From positions 26,299 through 90,298 of the forward strand of contig VZTG01003803.1 in the NCBI GenBank assembly GCA_013397845.1: a stretch of DNA of 64,000 bases, given 5' to 3'. The notes under the pieces were generated by a model that was not told the DNA's origin, ran no database searches, and worked only from the letters and a program-made list of their open reading frames with translations. Below are positions 10,001 to 21,740 of the stretch, one piece after another (the stretch's first letter is position 1; each line of letters opens with the position of its first letter). The position numbers and the translations under genes were made by a program. The stretch comes from Melanocharis versteri. Taxonomy: Eukaryota; Chordata; Aves; Passeriformes; Melanocharitidae.

Positions 10001-11934
10001 AACATGCAAAGGGAAGGAAACTTTCAGTTGTTTTCAAAAAAACACCCAATTCCTTTATGAAATTCACTGCCCCACAGACAATCTTAGGATCAAACTTTCA
10101 TTCCCAGTTTCCTGATCACACTCAATTCATCACCCAGGTATATAATAGCCAATCCATGGGAACATCACGGGAATTTACCTTTATTAAACTGGGATCAGAA
10201 TGTGGAATTTGGAGCGGAAATCACACCGAGTTTGCGCCCAGCTGCCCTTGCTTCACACCAATATAAAGGAGCTTGAGAGCTGCCTATTTTGTGTCTTTTA
10301 AATTATCTCATCCTAAACTAAATCTGAACTCAGCTCTCAATCTCAAGCAACTCCAGAACATCAATATCAAACCCACAGGAGTTATTGAGAATTTGCTCTG
10401 ATAAAACGAGGTAACTCTGATATTTTTCACTGATATGACAATTTACACTGATAAAATGAGGCCCAGGTGCTGATTGACATCAGAAACCTCTGAAAGCTTC
10501 TCCCAGGAACACTGTGCTGTACAAACACTGAAAGTAGCAAACAAGTTTTGATCCCTGCTGCTGCTGCTGCTTCTTCAGCCGAGTAGTAAGAAAAAAATTA
10601 ACCCTGTGGTTTGGTGGTGTCTTAGAGTGCTCTCTAAACCTCCCAGCCTGTTTAAGATAAAAGGGCTTCATTCTAATTACTCATATTCCTGAGTATTTGA
10701 CGTTCACACTGCACAGTGGTTAACAGGAGCTGTTGAGGAACAGCTATTACTCACTTCTTGTATCTCAGTGGGAAATAACGTGGTCTGGTGATGAAAGGAG
10801 GCACAAAAGGAGCAAACAGCAGAACCCAATGACCTGTGGCAGCCACTGCTGGAGGAATGAAAGCTTTAAACTCCAAGTCAAACCAAAACTGACTCAGAAA
10901 CAACCCCACCGTGCCAAAGTCCCAATTTGCCGCGTGTCTATTTTGAAAACACCAAATGATTGTTAGCTCCAAGCGTTAAATATTGCTGCAGGTCTGGCAA
11001 TGGATTGCAGGGCCTTTAATTTCCAAAATCAGGCATTTTCACCTTCACCTTTTTTAAAATCACTGAAGCTCTGCATTCATTTCTTTGAAATTCAGATTCC
11101 AAGAGCCCAGAAGGATTTTCTGGAGCAGATTACAATTACTATTAATTACTATTATTATTACAACCATGAACTCCCCAAAATCACCTTTTCCTCTACAGAT
11201 TCCAGGTCAGAAGGACACAGTGAACTTCCTGGTGTGCTAAAATTTTGAGCTCTGAGCTATTAAATCACTGTCTCCACAGCCTAATCACAACAGGTGGTGT
11301 GTTGGAAGCTCGGTAGAATTAATTTTGTCTTTTTGGTCTTGAGGTAGGAGAGGTCAAAGCCTGGGAACCCACCCCGAGTTACCAAAGCAGCTGCTTCCTT
11401 GATTCCCCAGGCCCCGTGGTCCAAGCCCACAGCCCTGAGGCTGCTCTGCTCAGGGAAAGAAGCCTCAAAAGCAGCTCAGGTATTGCTCAGGTTGGAACAA
11501 CCTGGCCTCTAAATTTGACTGTGGGTCTGTGACAGACCATAAACCTGGAAATGTGCTGCAAAGCCCTGAAAACACCCGAGGTGCTGGTGGACCTTTACAA
11601 GTGGCCGAGTTTTGCATTTCTTGGTCTGCAAATGCCTCAGTGAGAGCTGCTGAATAATCACAGAATCGGAAAATAATGACGTTTTCACAACGTTTGTGCC
11701 ATTTCAGTTGCCTCTGCACCCGAGAAATCTGACCTGCCTCACTGTGGCTCAATGCAAGATATTAATAAATGTGGGCGTTTTTTCCTCTGGGAAAGGACTT
11801 TCAAGATATCCCTTTTATTCCCCTGTTTTATTTCATAGTTTGTGTGGAAAGTATTGACCTGGGACAGTTTAGAAATAGTGGAATCAGAGATTCGAGTATT
11901 TCAGCCAAAAACTGAAATCAGCTCTGGTCCTCAG
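7018..11934. other. Long intergenic stretch without a supported gene
   Basis: About 4.9 kb of mostly AT-rich sequence free of recognisable CR1. It contains a short CA run at about 7141-7160 and a TATAAAAG motif at 8548-8555 in a GC-richer patch (8340-8560). Open frames of up to 147 codons occur here, but none shows a family motif, splice framing or codon bias that I can defend. Confidence 0.4.
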
Positions 11935-12402
11935 GATGGGAAGGAGCGGAGCTGCTGGACTGAGTCCCGAGGAGGCACCAGGATGATCAGAGGGATGGAG
12001 CAGCTCTGCTGGGAGAACTGGGAATGTTCAGCCTGGAGAAGAGAAGGTGAACTAATCGTGGCCTTCCAGGACCTGAAGGAGCTCCAAGAAAGATGGAGAG
12101 GGACTATTTCCAAAAGATGGAGGGACAGGACACAGGGAATGGCTTCCCCCTGCCAGAGGGCAGGGGTAGATGGGATATTGGGAAGGAATTGCTCCCTGGG
12201 AGGGGGGGGAGGCCCTGGCACAGGGTGCCCAGAGCAGCTGTGGCTGCCCCTGGATCCCTGGCAGGGTCCAAGGCCAGGCTGGACGGGGCTTGGAGCAGCC
12301 TGGGACAGTGGAAGGTGTCCCTGCCATGGCAGGGGGTGGGAATGGGATGAGCTTTAAGGTCCCTTCCCACCCAAACCATTCCATCATTCTGTGATTCTAT
12401 GA
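11935..12402 (+). mobile_element. CR1 LINE 3' fragment
   Basis: Plus-oriented copy: GATGATCAGAGGGATGGAGC, then the GGCAGGGTCCAAGGCCAGGC region, ending CATTCTGTGATTCTATGA, the typical CR1 3' terminus. Confidence 0.93.
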
Positions 12403-14457
12403 AAATTCAAAACAATTCAGATCTCGGTACTTTCTTATAATTTCTGCTTATTTTTTTAAAACAACCAAACTTCTCCTTGGAAAGCCAATTAAGTCAGAAG
12501 AACAACCTGGACACCCCGGAGCATTTTACAAACATCTTTAGTTGTTCCTTCAGTTTCAGCACCCGTTTGTCGGACCCTGCTCCAGGAAAACAGAACATGA
12601 ATAACTGAATTATTCTGTTTCCCCTGGCCATTTCTTCGAGATATCTCAGCTCTTTCATTCAGATCAAACGATGCTGAGAGAGGCTGGAATTCCCCTGAGC
12701 TGATTAATGCCAACAAACCCAACCTGGCCAAGAACTCCTGACACTGCCCCTCGCTGAGATCACGCTCGAGCACAATCACAGGGCCCTGACTGCAGGAGCA
12801 GCCCCTCCACATCAGACCTGTGTCATTTAAAATATCATCTATAATACCATTGAGAATATCATTGATAAGAAAGGAAAGAACACACGAAGTCTTTGTGCCC
12901 CTCAGCAGCGCGGAGGGCAGGGATGAGCCTGGCAACTCCTGGGATATTTCCAGGAGCCGCTCTGGGGCTGCCGACAGGAACCTGCAGGGTGCGGCTGCAT
13001 TTACCTTGCTGGCACTGCAGGAAGGCTTTTCCAGCCACTGGATCTTCACTCTCACGATGGGAGGAGAAGAGAAGGAGCCCAGGAGCTGAAGGAGCTCCTT
13101 GGAGGAGCAGTTGGATGCCCGCGAGCAACGTGCGGCGAGTGCAGCCCGGCTTCCGCCCTCCTCCCCTCTCTGCCTCCCCAGAGGGATGGAAAATTCCATC
13201 TGCTTCATACTGAATGTGACCAAAACTGCTGTCACAATAGGGTTTTTTTAAAAAGTGAAGATCGATGGGCAGAGATAAAGCTCATCATTGTCTGAAGGTT
13301 ACCCCACAGGTTACGGTGATGCCTCGGCAGGAGGAAGAAGTGAGAGGCGGCCGCGAGCCCAAGGTAAGTCCCTTCCTCCCCACAGAACATCACTGCAGGC
13401 CCTGAAATTCAGGAGGCCTAAACTGAAATCTAAAATTAAGCACAGCCTAAGAGCTTTTTCTGAGACAAGGCCAGAAATGCTGGCTCAAGCAAGAGCTGAC
13501 ATTGGCCTGAACAAGTCAGGGGTTTCTGTCTCGGAATTCCCAAGAACGCCAGTTCAGAAGTCAAGACCCACCAGGAAATAATTGACCACATTTCTGATCT
13601 GTTAGAGGTGCAACCATCCCTGGTCAGCAGGTCTTGAGGGCACATGAAATCCCTATTTTAAAAACAGAGTGGAAATCCCTACTTTAAAAACAGAGTGGAA
13701 CCCTGTCATTTTGGTCATTTTTTCTCATTTGCAAGTGACAAAACCCCCCTGCTCTGCAGAGGCAGAAAAGGTGCCACTGTCACCAAGTCTGTGACAGCAC
13801 GTCCAGAGGAAAAGCAGAACAAGTCCTTATAAAAACAAGGACTTCCCCTCATTTTCCAAATCCACCCTCCAGCAAACACCACCCAGGAAAGAGCTTTCTC
13901 CTGTATTTGATATTCCCAATTCCTTCCTTCATCTTTCCACGAATCTGTTTCACAATACCCAACCCAAAATATTTTCTACAGCCCATGAAACTTCCAGGAT
14001 CCCCATCCTCCTGCTCCCTGTTTGGTTCCTTACAGCAGCAGCTGCAAATTATTCCTGATTTACCGAACTGAACCAGGCCCTGACCTTATCCCTGAGCCCC
14101 AGAGACACACACAGAGGGAGTGCATCTCACAGGAGTTTGCAAACCCAGCCAGATTCCAGCCCTAAGAAATTATTTAGCTTTAAGCAGACAAACTCAAACC
14201 AAGTCCAGCTCTCCCTCTCTTTCTCCCAGTCTTTTCCTGTGCCTAAGCCAGCACAAGCACTTTGACAACTCGGGGCTAGAGGGTCCCATTTACAAGAGTT
14301 TCTGCAGGACCTAAATAAAACTTCCCTCACTGCTTCCCCTCCTGTTCCAGACCATTCCCACCGAGATGTGCAGAATATTCAGCAGACTGGGACTGGAGCA
14401 TCTCAAGGACCACAAATTTCTGCATGTGGCACCTTTGTCATTGTCTCCTTTTGGTTA
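12403..14457. other. Intergenic, includes a two-copy tandem repeat
   Basis: A minus-strand frame of 248 codons (12489-13235) shows no recognisable domain and is probably chance. Two copies of a roughly 27-bp unit with TTTTAAAAACAGAGTGGAA lie at about 13646-13700. Confidence 0.4.
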
Positions 14458-14612
14458 CAAATGGATCCCTGGCAGTGCCCAAGGCCAGGCTGGACAGGGC
14501 TTGGAGCAGCCTGGGACAGTGGAAGGTGTCTCTGCCATGGCAGGAGTGTCACTGGATGGGCTTTGAGGTCCCTCCCAACCCAAACCAGTCTGGGATTCTG
14601 TGATTTCACGAT
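14458..14612 (+). mobile_element. CR1 LINE 3' fragment
   Basis: Short plus-oriented 3' end from ATGGATCCCTGGCAGTGCCC to GGGATTCTGTGATTTCACGA. Confidence 0.9.
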
Positions 14613-17039
14613 GATTTTCCAGCAGGAACACTCCCATCCTTGAGCTGTTTCGCAGAAATCCTGTCATAGAACCTGAAGTTCTCCAGAAACTTTCCTTTTG
14701 AAAGGAAGCAAATTGTCCCCACCAGCCCGGCCTGGAGGCTGCCAGGCCTCCTCCACCCGTGCACGTGCCAAAGGCACTCCCAGCCCAGCCTGATCACATC
14801 TCGCAGTCATTAATTGCTAATATCAAGATTTTATCTCAGAGGTTTCCCTTTCACTCTGCCATCACAGGAAATAAATGAAACTTCTGAAGACTTTTTCAGG
14901 CACAGTCACTGCTGCTGAGTTTCCGTAACACACAGAGCTGCTGGCAACCCATGAAAGCTGAAACTGCTCATTTCAACCCCAAATCTTGGTTCCTCTGTGC
15001 CCAAGGCAGCAGGGTCCTTATCAGGGCTTTATCAGCCTCAAAATGCTGGGTAAATAAAGTCGAGGCTCTAAATTAGGGTTTGGGTTTTGTCTGAAACTGC
15101 ACTCGAGCCAAATCTGGAGTGTTTCCACTGAAGCTGCTCAACTCCTTCCAGGTTTGTGCCCAAACAGCAGAAATGAGCAGGCAGACCATGACAGAAAACA
15201 GCAAAAACCAATGAAGCCTCTCTTCCATCCCCTGCTTATTCCAGTCTTTGCAATATTCCAATTATTGCAATATTAAGAATCACAGGAAACGTGCACAAGG
15301 CAGAAGCAGGAGGAGTTTCTTGACTCCACAAGAAAATAAAGGTACCGTTCCTTTTCAAGACACAAAGGCAAATTGTGCTCTTAACTGCACCTTACCTGAC
15401 TTTCTGCCATTAATTACACCTTACCTGATTTTCTGTTATTAATTACACATTATCTGACTCATTTTAATTACTGCACGGCTTTGGAAAAGGAGGGAGCCGT
15501 GGCCTGGCACCAGTTTCAGCAGACCCAGGGCAGGTTGTTCACCAAAAGGGTTTCACCCACCCCATCTTTCAGGTCTGAGGGACCCCCAGGAGATGGGACG
15601 AGTCCCCAGCTCCCCAAAATCCAGATGTAAGGGGACACTTCCCCCCCAGCTGCTGAGGCCACGCCGATGTGGCAGCACAGTAAGAGCCCCCCTCAAACCA
15701 ATCCTGCCCAGTGAAAACACTCCTGCAGCCAGGGCAAGCTGGGAGATTGATAATTAATGAATTGATTCCAGTGAGAAACAGAAACAGTTTGTGAACAGCA
15801 GAAACTGGGCTGTGTTCTAGAGGTTTCCACCTCAGAAAAAATCAGGGCAGGGACCCCAAGGGCAAGGCCGGGGCCTGGTGCCGCTGCTTCCAAGATGTTT
15901 TACAGCTGCTCAGGAAAAAAATCCTGGAGTTTAAGAAGATTTTCCCAAAATCTGCTGTTTTTCTGGAAGGCTCTGTGAGCTAAAGGTGCCTCACTATGTA
16001 GAAGTCTCAGCTTTTAATTAAAGAAAAATGTGGGGCCTCAAAAACCAGACGGGCAGAAAACAACAGCAAAAACCTGACCCTGCAAACAAAACCAAACCAA
16101 ACCAAACCAAACCAAAAGTTCTTCACATTTGGTTTCCTAACCCAGTATCGTTTGAATTTAACTTTTAAGGACACACTGTACAGAAATTCAAGTCAGGACT
16201 GGAATATTTTGTGGACATGGTTGATGGTTTAGACTCTTCATAAGAGAACTGAAGTTCTGGGACACCTTAAAGATGCCTGAATTTTAAAAGCGGTGTTTTT
16301 AAAGTGAAACCTGGTACATTTGGCAACCAGAAATGGCAGAAATTGGAGGAATTAATATTTCCTGCCTCATATCTGCAGGTTCTTCCACTTGTGCTGGCAT
16401 GGAAGTCATCCTACATTTAATAATTGCAATAATTATTATGAGCAGGGTTCTAATGTGGGATAATTGGCATGTAGGACACTTAGGAAATACACTTGTATTT
16501 CCCTTCTCTCAAAATGCCCTTCAGCTGCCCACAAGAAATCCAGCCAGTCAGAAGCCACAGCACGGCAAAATTCAAATTTAGAATGGCCAAAAAATAATAA
16601 AACTTAAATATTTCAAAAAATGTAAGTCTTTATTCTCTCTGCTACAACCAAGGGCTTTTGCTACCTGTGGAACTGGATGTTCCAACCTTTGCGTGGGCAC
16701 CCAGAAAAGACTTTTTTAGTCTGGGAAGACCCAAGAAATGTCATTTTCACAGGTTTTTTATCAACAGAATAACTATTTATTCGCAAACTTCCTTGAAATC
16801 CAAAGCAATGCTGGCTGCTAAAATGAGCACAGTGGAAAGAATAGGCAGCAAAAATGTCCAACTTTGACAATGAGGAAAATAAAGTGGAATAAAACAACAA
16901 AATCTGCAAATATCAGCGCTTCCATCTGAGGATGGGAAAAGGAATTAGGGAGGAAGATGCCGGACATGGTAGTACAGTGAATATTTGTGCATCCAGGTGT
17001 CCGTGGGAAGGGAGGCTGCTGGCTGCCAGTTTAGAGACA
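14613..17039. other. Intergenic, AT-rich
   Basis: No gene recognised. A short AAACC pentamer run lies at about 16089-16117. Confidence 0.4.
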
Positions 17040-17345
17040 GAAATTCAGGGACAGGTGAGCAAAGGCAGAGAGTGCAAAGAGATTATAAAGAGAGAAATAT
17101 TATAAATATAAATTATAAAGAGATTATAAGAGAGAGAAAAGGAGGAGGGAAAAAGTAAAAAGAAAAAGGGAAACAGGAAAAAAGATGAAAAAGAAGACGC
17201 GAGAAAGAAGAAAATAAGAAAAAATAAAAGAGATTAAAGAAAGATTTTTAGATATGAAAAGGAAAAATGAGGGGGAGGAATATAAAAATATTTTAAAATA
17301 AAGAAAATAAAAATACGAAAAATATGAAAAAATCTTTTAAATATT
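17040..17345. repeat. Polypurine (A/G) low-complexity tract
   Basis: About 300 bp of almost uninterrupted A and G on the plus strand, with occasional T. It ends abruptly at the GC-rich patch that follows. Confidence 0.8.
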
Positions 17346-17350
17346 TAAAA

Positions 17351-17503
17351 AAGCAGCAGTTTTCCTGCCAGGAGCCAGCCCCGTCCCAGGAGAGCCCCGG
17401 GGCTCTGGGGACGAGCCCAGCAATGGTTTCCTCCTTTGCCCCCCAACACCTGGAAAAGCCACAATTCCATGGATTCCCCAGCAGCACCTGGGCACGACTT
17501 ACC
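17351..17503 (-). other. Possible non-coding 5' exon with a strong splice donor
   Basis: In a GC-rich patch the minus strand reads CATCCTCGAG then GTAAGT, a consensus donor at 17502-17497, so a minus-strand exon could end at 17503. The exon start is unknown and would lie at higher coordinates, possibly beyond the gap; the span given only marks the locality. It could be the first exon of the NFIL3-like gene, with an intron of about 12.8 kb. Confidence 0.25.
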
Positions 17504-17634
17504 TCGAGGATGGCACCCGAGCCCTGCAACGCCCCGGCTCCGGCAGGTGCAGGGCGGGAGGGGACGTGTCCCCGAGTGTCCCTCGCCTCCCGCCCCTGTG
17601 GCAGCCCTGCACCCCCAGACATGGCCCCGGGTCC

Positions 17635-17757
17635 TTTTTTTTTTTTTTTTTNNNNNNNNNNNNNNNNNNNNNNNNNNNNNNNNNNNNNNNNNNNNNNNNN
17701 NNNNNNNNNNNNNNNNNNNNNNNNNNNNNNNNNNNNNNNNNNNNNNTTTTTTTTTTT
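17635..17757. other. Assembly gap flanked by poly-T
   Basis: A run of T, then 95 N (17652-17746), then 11 T. The missing bases are probably an unresolved homopolymer. Open frames across it are artefacts. Confidence 0.95.
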
Positions 17758-17795
17758 GCACGAGCAGCCCCGGGGAAGCTGCAGCGATGTCGCGA

Positions 17796-17803
17796 TTACG
17801 TAA
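17796..17803. promoter_or_regulatory. Palindromic D-box TTACGTAA
   Basis: A perfect TTACGTAA within GC-rich sequence (GCGATTACGTAAGAGG). This is the consensus for NFIL3/E4BP4 and the PAR-bZIP factors DBP, HLF and TEF. It lies about 290 bp upstream, on the minus strand, of the possible exon donor at 17503. Confidence 0.4.
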
Positions 17804-18354
17804 GAGGCGGTGACACGCGGGGACAGAGCGGGGGGGGCGGGTGGCTCCTGCAGCAGCACCGCTGCTTTCGAGCTTCCCCTCAACATCTGCAGCCAACAGG
17901 CAGCGAGAGGAGGGATTTTGTGCCGAACTGGAGCTCCAAAGAGCTGCGGAAGGTGTGGAGTCACCCAGGAGCGAGTGAGGAGTCACCCAGAGAGGTGACA
18001 GCAGCCCCCCGAGGGTGGCACGGGACCCTCGTGGGGTGGGACGTGGAGAGGAAGAGGAGGAAGATGATGCGGACATAAAAATAGAATAAATCTCAATTTA
18101 AAATCTCAATTTATGCAGGGCTGGCAACCCAAAGTGGCACAAGCAGACAGGGACATTCAGGGCTGGGGTTTTGAGATGTTTCACTATTGACAAATCAGCC
18201 GTCGGGACACAGCAAAATCTGTGCTAAAGGCAGCCCCGCTTAACGAATTGATTCCCATCAATTAAATTCCCTCTCTGAATTCCTCAGCTCAGAGGGTCGC
18301 AGCCCCTCTCCCTGAGCTGCCTGTGCAGTCTGAGGCTGCTGCTGGATCTGCCTC

Positions 18355-18525
18355 TGGCCCAGAGCAGCTGTGGCTGCCCCTGGATCCCTGGCAGTGTCCC
18401 AGGCCAGGTTGGACAGGGCTTGGAGCAGCCTGGGACAGTGGAAGGTGTCCCTGCCATGGCAGGGGTGGCACTGGATGATCCTTGAGGTCCCTCCCAACCC
18501 GAAGCATTCCATGATTCTGTGAGTA
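18355..18525 (+). mobile_element. CR1 LINE 3' fragment
   Basis: Plus-oriented, from GGCCCAGAGCAGCTGTGG to CATTCCATGATTCTGTGAG. It faces the minus-oriented copy at 18893, making a loose inverted pair. Confidence 0.92.
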
Positions 18526-18892
18526 AAAACTTCCCCTGCAACTGGGACAATTCAAACCCAAGTCTGAAATATTCCTCTTTTTTTCCCAGCCCGCTCTGGG
18601 TGCAGCCCAGGTCCTGTTTGGTGTCCAGCAGGTGTCAGCGGGTCCTGGCAGGGGCACAGAGAGGGAAAGGGGCAGCAAAGCCCAGAGGGGATTTCTGCTT
18701 CTCTGCCCTGCACCCAGTCCTCAGCAGAGCCAGTTCCTTGTCCTCCGGTGTGCCCAGGTTTTACACCGCTGCCAACCTTTCCATCCCGGCGTTCCAGCAG
18801 GAGGGAAGAGCACCGAGAAGATCCTGGGGCTGCCCGGGCAGGAGCAGCAAGGAAAAAATCTGCCACCTAATAATGATCATCCTCACTGGAAT

Positions 18893-19135
18893 GATCCCAG
18901 AATCGTGGAATGGCTGGGGTTGGGAGGGCCCTTAAATCCCACCCAGAGCCACTCCTGCCACGGGCAGGGACACCTTCCACTGTCCCAGGCTGCTCCAAGC
19001 CCCGTCCAGCCTGGCCTGGGACACTGCCAGGGATCCAGGGGCAGCCACAGCTGCTCTGGGCACCCTGTGCCAGGGCCTCCCACCCTCACAGGGAACAATT
19101 CCTGCCCAACATCTGCTCCAAGTCTCTGCAGAGAT
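18893..19135 (-). mobile_element. CR1 LINE 3' fragment
   Basis: Minus-oriented 3' end starting TCCCAGAATCGTGGAATGGC, with the interior GCTCCAAGCCCCGTCCAGCC block. Confidence 0.92.
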
Positions 19136-19494
19136 TCCAGTTTCATTCACAGCAGTGGGTGTTGGCTGATTTTTTGTTATTTTGCTTTATTCTATTTGAT
19201 TTTACAGTGGTTCTGGGAGGATGAGTGTGAGCAAGGGAGAGAGAGAATCCTTCTTCCCAGGAAATCTGGGCTGGGCTGTAGAGGTCACTCTTCTCTCTTA
19301 CTGCTCCTAAAAGTGGGAATCAGGAGGCTCCTGGTTGCATTTAACTTTAGATATCTGCTCCTGAAGGGTTTCTCCATATGGGAAGATCCTGTAGGATTCT
19401 CTTCCTAGTGAATGGAGAGAAACAGACTTTTGTAAGGTTCTGATCTATTTTAGATTTTTATCTTGAGGAGAAAAAACACATCCTCTCATCTTTT

Positions 19495-19685
19495 TATTGA
19501 TAATACAATATAATATTATATATATTATAATATTATATATAATATTATATGATATATATTATAATATGATATATTATGGTATGATATTATATGATATGAT
19601 ATATAATATAATGTAATGTAATGTAATATAATATAATATAATATAATATTATATAATATAATGTAGTATAATATAATATAATGCT
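19495..19685. repeat. AT-rich TATAAT/ATATAA low-complexity repeat
   Basis: About 190 bp of nearly pure A and T with ATATAATATA and TATAATGTAA variants and scattered G. Confidence 0.92.
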
Positions 19686-21537
19686 TTAAGGATTCTTTTT
19701 GTCTGGCAATATAGAAATTTTCCTTTAGAAAACGCCAATTTTGCAAGAAATTATTTTTATGTGGGAAGGAATGAGATTGTGACACAAAGATCCTTGCTAG
19801 AACCAGAAGCTGGAGCTGAAATGCAACATTTAAAATGGATTGTTTGGAAAAGAGGAATAAAAAGCATTTTTAAAGAAATACAATGATTTTAAGGAAGCGC
19901 AGGGAACAGGGATGAGCCCATCGCATGCAGCTGTAAAAGGAGATTTCCTGCATTTCAGATTTTCAGGGATCAGGTAAGTTCATCCCTGGGCAGTCTGTCA
20001 TGAAAGAAGCCCTGTGAAATATTTTGTTCAAAACAGGTTTTCCATGGAAATGTGAATTTTCACCAAGGAGAATTTTCCACAGCAACCCTCAATTTTCAAT
20101 TCAAGCTGAATTTCGTAACAGCAGTTTGGGAACCACCCTCAGTTGTTCTCCCTCTCCCCAGTGGTTTCCAGCTTGGACAATCAAAACATCACAGCCAAAA
20201 AAAACCCCAAAATACTCTTTACTTTCCAGACGTGTCACTTGAAGAAACTCTCCAAAGGTTGCAAAGAAAAATCCTCCAAAACCAAAACCCTTTTTCTGTT
20301 TTCTGTTGAGAAAATCATTGCCAGGAGCTGAGAATTTCAAAGCAGCTCCACGAAGTCGTGGCAGCACCAGACTTTTCTCTGCAGGAACATCTCCCACCTC
20401 CCCCGGGGGATTTTTGTGGCTCCAGCCGTGTGGTTCTGTTCTGTTCCCCCTCCCAAGTCAGGGCAGGGCTGAGCCCCCTCACAGCTGCTCCTTTTCAGGG
20501 TCAGGTCTCACCTTCCCTGCTGAGATGTTGTGTCTGAACCTCATCTTCAGACCCTCAGCTCAGGCAGTGCCCGCAGGAGCCACCACAGCTCCTCGCCTGC
20601 CCTCGGCACCGGGGGCTTTCCTCCCCCAGCGCTTCCCTTGCCCTGACCCCCAAAACTCAAATCACGGCTCTGCCACCACCCTGAGTCCAGCCCAGCTGGG
20701 CCGCATCGCTTTTTACCTTTATTTTAACATTTCACCGAGTTACGAAGGCATTATTTGCGTGTTGGGAGGGAGTGGGAAGTGCCACGACAGCGTTTTTAGG
20801 GCAGAGCTGCCCCCAGTGCTCACCCACCCTGGCTGCCCAGAAGAATAGAGCCTGTCTGCAGCTCCTCAGCCCATCCCGCCAATTCCTGCAGGGCTTTAAT
20901 AACATTTTATCCTAAATGAAGCAAAACCCATCCTGTAGGAAAAAGCTCTGCAAGTTGCTGCCATAGGAGAAAAGGAAACTCAGCCAGAACTGCAGAGGGA
21001 CCTTCAGCATTCGCACACCTGGGGAAGGTGCTTTGGGTTTGGGCTGCAGGGATGATCCAGCTCTCAGCTGGGTTCCCACTCCGGTGCTCTTGGAGGGGTT
21101 TGGAATTGGGATGGATTTGCTGGCATGTGCAGTCGGCCCAGGATTTTGGCAGGACTCTTCCCTGGGGAATAGCTGGCCCGAGGGGCTGGAAAGCTCCCTG
21201 GTCCCTTCTGTCAGGCCTGAGCCATTGTTTGAGGGCTGGCAGCAGCTCCTGGGACTAAACCACTGTGACATCTGCGGTGTCACCCCGGGGCTGGGCCGTG
21301 CCAGCACTTTACTCCTTGGTTACTCACTGGAGGACGATTCCCTTCCAGCCCTGGAGGGGAAATGGGGCAGCACAAGGGGCTGTGGCTCCCTGACTGCAGC
21401 AGCTTTGAGAGCACAGGGTTTTTCACTGGGTTATTCCCCCCCACAGGATTCCCAGGGAGTTTCTGTGGCCATTCCCCAGCAGAGGGGATGGCGTGGATTT
21501 GGGGAGACGGGAATGAAGGAGGGGGCACAAACACTGT
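19686..21537. other. Intergenic, nothing recognised
   Basis: A GC-richer part at about 20390-20850 contains a 180-codon plus-strand frame without a known motif. No splice framing supports it as a gene. Confidence 0.4.
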
Positions 21538-21740
21538 GAGGGTGGGGAGGCCCTGGCCCAGGGTGCCCAGAGCAGCTGTGGCTGCCCCTGGATCCCTGGC
21601 AGTGTCCAAGGCCAGGCTGGACAGGGCTTGGAGCAGCCTGGGACAGTGGAAGGTGTCCCTGCCATGGCAGGGGATGGAATGGGATGAGCTTTAAAGCTAA
21701 AGCTTTTTCCTTCCAACCCAAACCATTCCATGACTCCATA
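21538..21740 (+). mobile_element. CR1 LINE 3' fragment
   Basis: Plus-oriented 3' end from GGGTGGGGAGGCCCTGGCC to the terminal CCATGACTCCATAAAAAC. Confidence 0.9.

Noticed and set aside
12489..13235. 248-codon minus-strand open frame
   Set aside because: No domain, no splice context, low-complexity segments. It remains unexplained, but length alone is weak evidence.
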